A stretch of 12,282 nt of DNA. Source: an uncultured Eubacteriales bacterium (GTDB lineage: Bacteria > Bacillota > Clostridia > Oscillospirales > CAG-272). The stretch lies in the NCBI GenBank assembly GCA_910586545.1, contig CAJUIQ010000040.1, positions 1 through 12,282 on the forward strand. The letters run 5' to 3'. A model generated the notes under the pieces. It did no database searches. It was not told where the DNA came from and was given only the letters and a program-made list of their open reading frames with translations. The translations under genes and the position numbers were made by a program. Positions 1 through 5,479 of this stretch are shown piece after piece (the first letter of the stretch is position 1; every line of letters starts with the position of its first letter).

Positions 1-56
<56 letters not shown>

Positions 57-80
57 TCTTTTTTTGAATTTAAATCGAGA

Positions 81-109
81 AAAGAAAAAGCGACTTTAAA
101 AAGTCGCTT
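81..109 (-). terminator. Intrinsic terminator of the tRNA operon
   Basis: Read on the minus strand, AGCGACT and AGTCGCT form a stem around a short T/A-rich loop. The stem is followed directly by a T-rich tract (the A-rich stretch at 81-89 on the plus strand). It lies about 75 bp downstream of tRNA-His and is the first clear stop signal for the Gly-Arg-His tRNA transcript. Confidence 0.75.
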
Positions 110-128
110 AAATACTGAATTTATAAGT

Positions 129-180
129 AAAACACCATTCAATCCAAACCGTAGGGGCTTAAATTCTAATGGTGTTTTTT
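129..180. repeat. 11-bp inverted repeat beside tRNA-His
   Basis: AAAACACCATT at 129-139 and AATGGTGTTTT at 168-178 are perfect inverted copies separated by 28 bases. On the plus strand the right arm runs into a T6 tract, so it could act as a weak plus-strand terminator. On the minus strand it would be a 3' hairpin in the tRNA precursor. It ends 2 bp before the encoded CCA of tRNA-His. Confidence 0.5.
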
Positions 181-182
181 AA

Positions 183-260
183 TGGGGTGAGTGATGGGAG
201 TCGAACCCACGACCTTTAGGGCCACAACCTAACGCTCTAACCAACTGAGCTACACCCACC
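183..260 (-). tRNA. tRNA-His (GTG)
   Basis: The reverse complement folds as a standard cloverleaf. It has an 8-bp acceptor including the extra G-1 paired with C73, which is the histidine identity element. The anticodon stem TTAGG/CCTAA carries loop TTGTGGC with anticodon GTG, and the T loop contains GGGTTCGACTCCC. CCA is encoded (183-185). It is the last gene of a three-tRNA minus-strand operon. Confidence 0.96.
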
Positions 261-291
261 ATAGTATCAAATGAAACCAATGGATCAAGTT

Positions 292-368
292 TGGCGTGCC
301 TTGGGGGATTCGAACCCTCGACCTACTGCTTAGAAGGCAGTTGCTCTATCCAGCTGAGCTAAAGGCAC
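292..368 (-). tRNA. tRNA-Arg (TCT)
   Basis: On the minus strand, acceptor GTGCCTT pairs with AAGGCAC. The anticodon stem ACTGC/GCAGT holds loop CTTCTAA, so the anticodon is TCT (reads AGA/AGG). The T arm is GAGGGTTCGAATCCCCC, the discriminator is G, and CCA is encoded at 292-294. It is the middle gene of the tRNA operon, 31 bp upstream of tRNA-His in transcription order. Confidence 0.96.
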
Positions 369-412
369 ATACTGCGCTGAAAGCTGGAACAACAACTTCT
401 AATGGATCCGTT

Positions 413-486
413 TGGAGCGGGTGATGGGAATCGAACCCACGTAGCCAGCTTGGAAGGCTGGAACTCTACCATTGAGTTACACCCGC
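413..486 (-). tRNA. tRNA-Gly (TCC)
   Basis: On the minus strand, acceptor GCGGGTG pairs with CACCCGC. The anticodon stem CCAGC/GCTGG holds loop CTTCCAA, giving anticodon TCC (reads GGA/GGG). It has a short glycine-type D arm, discriminator T, and CCA encoded at 413-415. It is the first gene of the tRNA operon, about 20 nt downstream of the inferred transcription start. Confidence 0.96.
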
Positions 487-514
487 ATGATTTGCAACAA
501 CTGTCAGCCTCAAT

Positions 515-543
515 ATATTAGCATTTTATACGGGATTTGTCAA
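515..543 (-). promoter_or_regulatory. Sigma-A-type promoter of the tRNA operon
   Basis: On the minus strand a perfect TTGACA -35 (538-543) is separated by exactly 17 bp from a TAATAT -10 (515-520). The predicted start is near 508, just ahead of tRNA-Gly. The consensus -35 fits strong stable-RNA expression. Confidence 0.85.
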
Positions 544-654
544 GTCTTTTTTGAAAATATTTATGATTCCTTTTGGGTTTTGTTTTGTCAATGATTATGA
601 GGGAGCCGCCTGGGCAACACTGAAAGCAGATACATAACGGCAGGGGGGCTTAGT

Positions 655-1791
655 ATGAAAAGAATAATTCAAAAGATTTTGCGCGTCGTAGGGGGCGGAG
701 ACGACGTAGTAATCAGCGGATATTACGGATATGGAAGTCTGGGGGATGAAGCGGTTTTGGACAGCATCGTGGCCGCCCTTTTAGAGAAAGTTCCTACTTG
801 TAAAATCGGCGTTTTATCTGCGGGTCGTGGGTCTTGCGACGGGCGTTTGATTCGCAGAATCCGGCGAAAAAATCCGCTGGCGATTTTGTGGGCGCTGCTC
901 CGGTGCCGGCTTTTTATCAGCGGCGGCGGCAGCCTGTTTCAGGATACAACCAGCAGACGAAGCTTGTTTTATTATACGACGCTTATTCGGATCGCCGGCT
1001 TTTTCGGCGCCCGGGTATTTGTGTATGCCAATGGTATCGGACCTCTTACCAAGTGTAAAAGCGTACAGTCTGCGCTTAGGTGCGCTAACGTAATTTCCGT
1101 GCGGGATCCGGATTCCTTTTACGCCGTCCTTGCCATGGGAATTGACAGCGAAAAAGTTTTTCTGCGTGCAGACCCCGTTTTTCTTCTTAGTCCGGCGTTT
1201 GCGGCGGCTTCCCCTGTCGTGGCTGAAAACCCGTATTTTGTGGTTTCTTTGCGGACATGCTGCAATGGAAAAATTGAAGAGGAGGTAGTGGCGCGCACAT
1301 GTAAGGCGTTAAAAGAGCGGGGACTAAAACCGGTGTTTGTTTCCATGCAGGATGCGTTTGACAGGGAATTGTGCATGCGAGTCTGTAGACGCTGCGGCGG
1401 CGTGATGGCGGATAAAATGTCTGTACCGGACTTTACCGCGTTTTTGGCTGGCGCCCGGTTTGTAATCAGCATGCGTCTGCACTGTATATTACTGGCCGCG
1501 CTCAGTGGAACGCCCGCGGTAGCCTTATCCTATGATTGCAAAATAGACAGCGCAATGGAGTATTTAGGACAATATACTGCGTTAGACGCCTTTTTCTTTA
1601 CGGAAGAAATGCTTCTGGATGCGTGTGAGGCGATATCCTCTAAAGGGGAGGGGGAGCGCAAAAGATTGCGGGAGCGTTCCAAGGAGTTTTTTCATCTGGC
1701 GCAAAAGGACGCCAATATAGCGGCGGGACTTTTGACTGCCGACGCTGCGGTACCGGCAAACAGCGGAAATCCTGTCAGCGCCAAGCTATAA
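655..1791 (+). CDS. csaB: Polysaccharide pyruvyl transferase, CsaB-like
   Basis: The 378-residue product matches the polysaccharide pyruvyl transferase family in its CsaB branch. Members transfer pyruvate from phosphoenolpyruvate as a ketal onto cell-wall polysaccharide sugars, which in Bacillota often anchors SLH-domain S-layer proteins. Visible family marks, in order: GYYGYGSLGDEAVL (residues 22-35), SGGGSLFQDTTS (89-100), YANGIGP (124-130), SVRDPDS (148-154), an ADPVF segment, and the late MRLHC element (273-277). Length is normal for CsaB. There is no signal peptide, as expected for a cytoplasmic enzyme acting on lipid-linked precursors. The ATG at 655 is preceded by AGGGGGG at 642-648. 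I see no convincing promoter in the 112 bp between it and the divergent tRNA promoter. The next gene starts 69 bp downstream on the same strand. The substrate cannot be read from sequence; other PS_PyrTrfs enzymes share the fold. Confidence 0.88.
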   Translation: MKRIIQKILRVVGGGDDVVISGYYGYGSLGDEAVLDSIVAALLEKVPTCKIGVLSAGRGSCDGRLIRRIRRKNPLAILWALLRCRLFISGGGSLFQDTTSRRSLFYYTTLIRIAGFFGARVFVYANGIGPLTKCKSVQSALRCANVISVRDPDSFYAVLAMGIDSEKVFLRADPVFLLSPAFAAASPVVAENPYFVVSLRTCCNGKIEEEVVARTCKALKERGLKPVFVSMQDAFDRELCMRVCRRCGGVMADKMSVPDFTAFLAGARFVISMRLHCILLAALSGTPAVALSYDCKIDSAMEYLGQYTALDAFFFTEEMLLDACEAISSKGEGERKRLRERSKEFFHLAQKDANIAAGLLTADAAVPANSGNPVSAKL

Positions 1792-1796
1792 AATAC

Positions 1797-1825
1797 TTGC
1801 AACGGACGATACAATATGCTATCAT
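1797..1825 (+). promoter_or_regulatory. Candidate promoter for the GH123-like gene
   Basis: TTGCAA (1797-1802) and TATCAT (1820-1825) are separated by 17 bp, immediately after the csaB stop. The -35 matches consensus at four of six positions. It would give a leader of about 30 nt before the ATG at 1861. Read-through from csaB is equally possible because no terminator separates the genes. Confidence 0.4.
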
Positions 1826-1860
1826 AGTCCAAACAGATTATGTAAACTGAGGATATTATA

Positions 1861-3411
1861 ATGAAATATTGTGTTGTTGATAGCTGTGAGTGGACCTATC
1901 CGGATGTGCATGTCTATGAGACAGGAGGCGTGTTTATCCGCCAGACGGCGCTTTGCGGCGGACTGGCCACTTTCCAAATTCACGTATGGGATGTATCTTC
2001 CGCTGTGTTTGTTCAAGCCAAGGGACTTTGCGCCGACTTTTATGAGCAAATTCCGATTCCTGTGGAGGATAACCCCAATTTTGAAAAGGAAGTTTTGCCC
2101 TCCAGCGGGCTAAAGCGCGCGCCCTTTTGGGTAAATGATTGTCTTTGTCCCTGGCGGGGGCAGGCAGAGCCGCGACGCGGCGCTGTAGGAATCTATGTAA
2201 CGATATCTGTGCCGACAGATGCGCAGGGGGAATATGCAGGGGAGATTCTGCTGTCCTGCGGAGAGGAGACGGCAGCGATTCCTGTAACGATATCGATCTG
2301 TGCCTGCCCTCTGCCGAAAGAAACCTTACAGATTGCCATGGGATACATCCCGTATAATGCTGCAAAATGGCACGGTCTTTTGGAAAATCCGGAGTTGGCT
2401 GACGAAATGGATACCCGTTATCTGCAGATGCTGCGCAGGCAGCATCAGAACAGGCTGTATGTGGATCCGCCGGAAATCACCGATGCAGGGCCGGGGCGGT
2501 ATGCATTTGATTTTACAGCATTCAATCGACGGGTGCGCAAGGGGCTTTCCCTGGGATTTACCGGATTTCACATCAACGGTGTGGGATTTCGAAAAGCATG
2601 GGATAGTCCTGTGATCGGAATTCGTGGGATGGACGCGCTTTCCTATGAAGCCTATGTGTATCTTCGGCAGTATCTGGGGGCCCTGCGGGAAAATCTTCGA
2701 ATCAACGGATGGTTGGAGCGGGATATGTTTTTCATTGGGATTGCCGACGAGCCCAATGAAATCAACGCTCTGCCATATCGGGCCGTCTGCGGCATGGTCC
2801 GCCGAATTTTTCCGGAAATTAAGATATTCGATGCGTGTTCCGGAGCTCCAATATACGGAGCGCTGGATGTTTGGGTGCCTAGAAGCGACGAATATGAAAA
2901 AAATCAAAGCGTGTTTGACTCCTATAAGGAAACGGGCGATCAAGTTTGGCATTATGTGTGCTTGTATCCTAGAGACGACGGGTATATCAATCGGTTTATG
3001 GATATACCTCTTTTGGCTACGCGGTATTTATACTGGGGTAATTACCGGTACGGCCTTTCAGGATATCTCCATTGGGCGGTGAATGTATATGAAAACGATG
3101 TGGATCCCTTTACTGCAAGCTGTCCCCGCCATGTGAATGCAGGCAGCGCCAGTGTATTGCCCGCCGGAGACGATAAGTTAATCTATCCGGGAGAGGGAGA
3201 ACCATGGATGTCTATGCGGTTGGAGGCTCATCGGGAGTCAGCAGAGGAATATGAAATGCTCCTTGCCATTTCCCACAGAGACAAGGCAGCGGCGGATGCT
3301 TTGTGTGCGAGGGGATTTCGCAGCTTTCACGACGTTACATATGATGGACGGACATTTCGCGCCCTGCGCAATGAAATTATAGAAACCTACAGCGCGTTGT
3401 ACAACAAATAA
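1861..3411 (+). CDS. DUF4091 / GH123-like glycoside hydrolase
   Basis: The 516-residue protein has the layout of DUF4091 (GH123-like) hydrolases. Residues ~105-150 form the N-terminal beta-sandwich, ending in a typical cis-hydrophobic strand (PVTISICACPLP). A catalytic barrel follows. Residues 293-299 read GIADEPN, with adjacent Asp296-Glu297 at the place of the Asp-Glu catalytic pair of GH123 N-acetylgalactosaminidases. The C-terminal family signature is YPGEGEPWMSMRLEAHRES followed by EEYEMLL. Known GH123 enzymes use the 2-acetamido group of the substrate in catalysis, so a beta-N-acetylhexosaminidase activity on GalNAc sugars is plausible but not proven. The N-terminus (MKYCVVDSCEWTY) has no signal peptide or lipobox, so the protein should stay in the cytoplasm and act on imported or lipid-linked oligosaccharides. 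GAGG lies ahead of the ATG with normal spacing. It follows csaB on the same strand. Confidence 0.8.
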   Translation: MKYCVVDSCEWTYPDVHVYETGGVFIRQTALCGGLATFQIHVWDVSSAVFVQAKGLCADFYEQIPIPVEDNPNFEKEVLPSSGLKRAPFWVNDCLCPWRGQAEPRRGAVGIYVTISVPTDAQGEYAGEILLSCGEETAAIPVTISICACPLPKETLQIAMGYIPYNAAKWHGLLENPELADEMDTRYLQMLRRQHQNRLYVDPPEITDAGPGRYAFDFTAFNRRVRKGLSLGFTGFHINGVGFRKAWDSPVIGIRGMDALSYEAYVYLRQYLGALRENLRINGWLERDMFFIGIADEPNEINALPYRAVCGMVRRIFPEIKIFDACSGAPIYGALDVWVPRSDEYEKNQSVFDSYKETGDQVWHYVCLYPRDDGYINRFMDIPLLATRYLYWGNYRYGLSGYLHWAVNVYENDVDPFTASCPRHVNAGSASVLPAGDDKLIYPGEGEPWMSMRLEAHRESAEEYEMLLAISHRDKAAADALCARGFRSFHDVTYDGRTFRALRNEIIETYSALYNK

Positions 3412-3462
3412 CGGGCGAATCCTGTATATCAGCATTTTTGCTGGTATACAGAAATCCGCCCG
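3412..3462. terminator. Convergent terminator hairpin
   Basis: A long hairpin begins on the base after the GH123-like stop. CGGGCG pairs with CGCCCG, and CTGTATA-CAGC pairs with GCTG-TATACAG around an ATTTTT loop, giving roughly 20 base pairs. It sits between two converging genes and probably ends both transcripts. Neither side has a long U tract; the minus side continues TTATTTGTT. Confidence 0.65.
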
Positions 3463-3480
3463 GGATATAAGACCTGGGAT

Positions 3481-3792
3481 TCAACCGTTTAACATCTCCA
3501 GAATTTGTTCTTTTGAGCGTGCGCCAACTGCTTTTGCGGTGAGCTCTCCGTCCTTGAAAACAAGCAGGGTGGGGATGCTCATAATCTGAAAATCTCTGGC
3601 GATTTCAGGCTCCGCGTCTACATCTACTTTACAAATTTTCATTTCAGGGTTTTCCGCCGCGATTTCTTCTACAATAGGCGCTACCATCATACAAGGGCCG
3701 CACCAGGTTGCATAGAAATCCACCAAAACGGGAATATCGCTGGCGAGAACCTCGCTTTCAAAGCTTTCTTTTGTTAAATGCAGTACAGACAT
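3481..3792 (-). CDS. trxA: Thioredoxin
   Basis: This is a complete 103-residue classical thioredoxin, a cytoplasmic dithiol-disulfide carrier. The active site WCGPC occupies residues 30-34 (Cys31, Cys34), the conserved buried acid is Asp25 in DFYATW, and the cis-proline is Pro74 in SIPTLL. Length is typical. The ATG at 3792 is preceded by GGAGAAAAAAT. It lies 135 bp downstream of a gene for a small FTR-catalytic-chain-like Fe-S protein on the same strand. I see no convincing promoter of its own in that gap, so the two may be cotranscribed, with the FTR-like protein reducing this thioredoxin. A stable hairpin interrupts the gap. Recognition as thioredoxin is secure; the partnership is inferred from gene order and family biochemistry. 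Confidence 0.96.
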   Translation of the reverse strand: MSVLHLTKESFESEVLASDIPVLVDFYATWCGPCMMVAPIVEEIAAENPEMKICKVDVDAEPEIARDFQIMSIPTLLVFKDGELTAKAVGARSKEQILEMLNG

Positions 3793-3843
3793 ATTTTTTC
3801 TCCATTTCTCTGCCGTAATGTGCGGCTGTCGTTTTTATTTTTG

Positions 3844-3880
3844 AAGCTGTCGGATTGCTTTCGGCAGCTTTTTATTTTTG
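3844..3880 (+). terminator. Terminator-like hairpin between the FTR-like gene and trxA
   Basis: AAGCTGTCG (3844-3852) pairs with CGGCAGCTT (3862-3870) and is followed on the plus strand by a T-rich tract, TTTTTATTTTT. The shape is an intrinsic terminator in the plus direction, opposite to the flanking genes. On the minus strand it would be an intercistronic hairpin without a U tract. The string TTTTTATTTTTG also occurs at 3832-3843, a 12-base direct repeat. Confidence 0.5.
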
Positions 3881-3927
3881 CGGTTTTACAAAATGTAAAT
3901 TTTGCGGAGTGTACGTTTTAGAGCAGT

Positions 3928-4134
3928 TTATGCGTCTTCTCCTGATTTATAATATAGCATACAATGACAGTATCCGGTAAAGTTTGGGTCTTTAATCTGC
4001 TCACGAAACTCCTTGCAAATACATTTTGTTTCATCTGTTCGTTCTGTCCGGCAAGGGCAATACCCGCCGTTTTTTTCCAGTCCTTCCTTAATCAGTCGGA
4101 CGACTTCTTTGTTTTCATTATATTTAACGCCCAT
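3928..4134 (-). CDS. Ferredoxin:thioredoxin reductase catalytic chain-like Fe-S protein
   Basis: The 68-residue protein has three Cys-X-Cys pairs: CPC at 26-28, CIC at 38-40 and CHC at 56-58, with YCPCR and YCHCMLYY contexts. This is the hallmark of the ferredoxin:thioredoxin reductase catalytic (beta) chain, where four cysteines bind a [4Fe-4S] cluster and two form the redox disulfide next to it. In plant FTR the pairs are spaced about 16 and 8 residues apart; here the gaps are 9 and 15. I recall a compact Clostridia version with this arrangement. The chain is much shorter than the plant enzyme and no variable (alpha) subunit gene is nearby. trxA lies downstream on the same strand, which suggests ferredoxin-driven thioredoxin reduction. 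An AAGGGA motif precedes the ATG by about 11 nt. Family assignment is good; electron donor and acceptor are inferred. Confidence 0.8.
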   Translation of the reverse strand: MGVKYNENKEVVRLIKEGLEKNGGYCPCRTERTDETKCICKEFREQIKDPNFTGYCHCMLYYKSGEDA

Positions 4135-4165
4135 AATTTAATCATTCCCTTCTTTATGTGTATTT

Positions 4166-4207
4166 AGTATATCTAATTAAATTGATTTGATCTGTGACAA
4201 GATCACA
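4166..4207 (-). promoter_or_regulatory. Promoter with dyad at about -41, upstream of the FTR-like gene
   Basis: On the minus strand TATACT (4166-4171) is a good -10, but no recognisable -35 lies 16-18 bp upstream. In its place is a dyad, TGTGA (4193-4197) and TCACA (4203-4207), separated by 5 bp. Its centre at 4200 is about 41 bp upstream of the start expected near 4159. That is the position of a class II CRP/FNR-type activator site, although those usually have a 6-bp spacer between such half-sites. Confidence 0.4.
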
Positions 4208-4312
4208 AAAAAATTTGCTTGTGCGCTTTATTGGGGAGAAGTTTTTCAGAAAGGCTGCTATGATAAATATAATCTTTAGAAAAACAAATCTAAATAACAA
4301 AATACGACAAAA

Positions 4313-4328
4313 GTTGCATGTTTGCAAC
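4313..4328. promoter_or_regulatory. Dyad upstream of the HTH-gene promoter
   Basis: GTTGCA (4313-4318) and TGCAAC (4323-4328) form a perfect 6-bp inverted repeat with a 4-bp gap. It lies 30 bp upstream of the -35 of the small-gene operon, in otherwise AT-rich noncoding DNA. An operator role is possible but unproven. Confidence 0.3.
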
Positions 4329-4357
4329 AAATTCAAAGTTTTTTTGAGGGAAAGACA

Positions 4358-4412
4358 TTGACAAAGTATCAACAAAATGGTAATATTTAAATAATAAGGT
4401 AAATTTTACCAT
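4358..4412 (+). promoter_or_regulatory. Promoter and operator-like dyads of the HTH/Cys-rich operon
   Basis: TTGACA (4358-4363), a 17-bp spacer and TAATAT (4381-4386) make a near-consensus promoter. Just past the predicted start is the perfect dyad GGTAAATTTTACC (4398-4410). A wider inverted pair, ATGGTAA (4377-4383) and TTACCAT (4406-4412), brackets the -10. A repressor bound here would block transcription, so autoregulation by the HTH protein encoded just downstream is the natural guess. Confidence 0.65.
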
Positions 4413-4427
4413 GCGAGGAGGTAAAAA

Positions 4428-4646
4428 ATGAATTGTACAGAAGAATTAAAACGAAAAATTGCAGAACAAAACACCACCCTTGAGGCAGTTGCCCATACGC
4501 TTGGCGTCAACAGAAGTACGTTGTATAGAAAGCTACGTAGTGGTGGAAACAGGCTCACAGTTTCAGAAGCGTCAAAAATTTGTAAGTTTTTAAATCTACA
4601 GCCCGAGGAATCTTTTGATCTTTTTTGGGGTAATGTATGGCATTGA
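4428..4646 (+). CDS. Small Cro-like helix-turn-helix DNA-binding protein
   Basis: This 72-residue protein is essentially one XRE/Cro-type helix-turn-helix domain. Residues 17-36 (TLEAVAHTLGVNRSTLYRKL) are the helix-turn-helix, and residues 44-57 form the following helix and loop. It ends soon after with no effector domain. It resembles the small phage Cro-like regulators grouped near DUF739. A textbook AGGAGG at 4416-4421 sits 6 nt before the ATG. Its promoter contains palindromic half-sites suited to a dimeric repressor. It overlaps the next gene by 10 bp, pointing to translational coupling. Two Cys-rich small proteins follow, so this is probably a phage- or element-derived cassette. Fold is confident; the regulated targets beyond its own promoter are unknown. 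Confidence 0.82.
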   Translation: MNCTEELKRKIAEQNTTLEAVAHTLGVNRSTLYRKLRSGGNRLTVSEASKICKFLNLQPEESFDLFWGNVWH

Positions 4647-4891
4647 TTTGTGTAAACAATGCGGGACCATGCAGCGGTTGCGGTATGTGTTTGGATATGG
4701 TTCGCTGTTCTATATGCGGCCTTCCTCTACATGGAATCTATTATTGCATGGGAGGGATACAGGTATGCAGCGCTTGTGCAAAATCCAGGGGAAACGGCAA
4801 ATGCGTATTGTGCGGCGCGTCCTGCGCGGCGTTAGTTTGCGCTTTCTGCTATAAAAAGCGGCGGAAACGGTTGCATATTATTAGAAGCTGA
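4637..4891 (+). CDS. Cysteine-rich small protein, multiple zinc-ribbon-like CxxC motifs
   Basis: The 84-residue product has 14 cysteines. They fall in CxxC patterns: C12-C15-C18, C24-C27, C44-C47, C56-C59 (then C63) and C68-C71. The tail is basic (KKRRKRLHIIRS). Pairing C24/C27 with C44/C47 and C56/C59 with C68/C71 would give two zinc ribbons. The C12/C15/C18 run could instead suggest an Fe-S site. There is no signal peptide or membrane segment. The ATG at 4637 lies inside the 3' end of the HTH gene in another frame, with a weak GGGG ahead, so translation is probably coupled. I do not recognise a named family. A nucleic-acid-binding accessory protein is reasonable given the basic tail and the HTH partner, but the function is unknown. 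Confidence 0.65.
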   Translation: MALICVNNAGPCSGCGMCLDMVRCSICGLPLHGIYYCMGGIQVCSACAKSRGNGKCVLCGASCAALVCAFCYKKRRKRLHIIRS

Positions 4892-4917
4892 AAAACAAAA
4901 GAAAGGTACAAAAAAGT

Positions 4918-5175
4918 ATGGCAAATAAAACGATAGACGCATTGGCATTTTGTCCGTTTTATGTATGTGAAGCAAAAACAACGATTACATGTGAAGGGAT
5001 TATAGGAGCTTTCACAATTAGCAAGTTTGCAAACGAGCATACCAAAAGGGAGCATGAGAAGAATTTTTGTATAAGCCGACATTGTCAGGGATGCGGTGTA
5101 TATTGCGCGCTGATGCAGAACTACAGCTGCACGCGAGAGAGCGTTCATAGAAAAAAGGAAAAAATTCGGCATTGA
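4918..5175 (+). CDS. Small Cys/His-rich phage-type protein
   Basis: This 85-residue protein starts with FCPFY (11-15), then TCEG (24-27), a HxxxxHxxxFC block (41-51) and a CxxC pair (56-59), with further Cys at 63 and 71. The order CPxY, CEG, HxxxxC, CxxC recalls small zinc-binding proteins common in Clostridia prophages and integrated elements; that is a memory-based resemblance, not a search result. The tail is basic. GAAAGG lies about 13 nt before the ATG, a loose ribosome site. It follows the multi-CxxC gene by 26 bp and is probably in the same operon. No enzyme motif is visible and the function is unknown. Confidence 0.6.
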   Translation: MANKTIDALAFCPFYVCEAKTTITCEGIIGAFTISKFANEHTKREHEKNFCISRHCQGCGVYCALMQNYSCTRESVHRKKEKIRH

Positions 5176-5260
5176 CTTGGATGGAAGGGGTTATAAATAT
5201 TATATATACACGGCATTTCTGTGATTTTGATATGTTCGTGCCCCAAACAAGCATAACTAA

Positions 5261-5343
5261 AGATTTTCATACATATGTCCTATCACAGTAAAACTGTTTT
5301 ACTAAACCAATTTATGATGCTGCAGGATGAAATATGAAAATCT
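5261..5343. repeat. 11-bp inverted repeats enclosing a 17-bp dyad
   Basis: AGATTTTCATA (5261-5271) and TATGAAAATCT (5333-5343) are perfect inverted copies 61 bp apart. Between them is AGTAAAACTGTTTTACT (5287-5303), a perfect 7-bp dyad with a 3-bp centre. ACAGT-AAA-ACTGT (5285-5297) overlaps it. The right repeat contains the ATG of a micro-ORF. The arrangement could be an operator cluster, a recombination site or a relic of a small mobile sequence. Confidence 0.45.
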
Positions 5344-5429
5344 GTCAAATGTGCCATTTGATGATAAGGTCAAAAACGGCCGGTACAGAAGGTGAACAAC
5401 ATCTGTGTACCAGCCATTTTTTACGTTAA
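5334..5429 (+). CDS. Possible micro-ORF with CxxC...CxxH pattern (doubtful)
   Basis: A 31-codon ORF starts at ATG 5334, with AGGA 6 nt upstream. Its product carries Cys4-x2-Cys7 and, near the end, HLC (23-25) followed by His28. The spacing recalls a single treble-clef or zinc-knuckle unit such as the first finger of McsA. It is the last ORF before a terminator and shares a strand with the two Cys-rich genes upstream. Against it, the last 17 codons lie in the terminator hairpin, so base choice there is constrained by RNA structure and the resemblance may be chance. Confidence 0.25.
   Translation: MKICQMCHLMIRSKTAGTEGEQHLCTSHFLR
5376..5422. terminator. Bidirectional terminator
   Basis: GGC-C-GGTACA (5378-5387) pairs with TGTACC-A-GCC (5406-5415) with one mismatch. 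The stem is flanked by an A5 run on the left and T6 on the right. It therefore gives a U tract in both directions. It can end the HTH/Cys-rich transcript on the plus strand and the VTC-DUF4956-lipoprotein transcript on the minus strand. Confidence 0.75.
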
Positions 5430-5479
5430 AATATTACGCCTTTGTCTTGCCTCCTGTGGCATAAAACGATGACATTTCG

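Noticed and set aside
129..260. Integration (att) site at the tRNA-His 3' end
   Set aside because: No integrase, no direct repeat of the tRNA 3' end and no foreign genes are seen beside it in the window.
1119..1472. 117-codon minus-strand ORF within csaB
   Set aside because: It is antisense to a gene with clear family motifs and has no recognisable protein features; the same holds for the antisense ORFs inside the GH123-like, lipoprotein, DUF4956, VTC, hisS, degV and acc genes.
4154..4375. 73-codon minus-strand ORF upstream of the FTR-like gene
   Set aside because: It is low-complexity AT-rich sequence with no ribosome site, and it overlaps the promoter and dyads that serve both flanking transcripts.
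5172..5200. Promoter TTGACT followed by an AT-rich TATAAATATTATAT stretch
   Set aside because: The best -10 candidates fall 14 to 20 bp from the -35, none at a good 17-bp spacing with a good hexamer.
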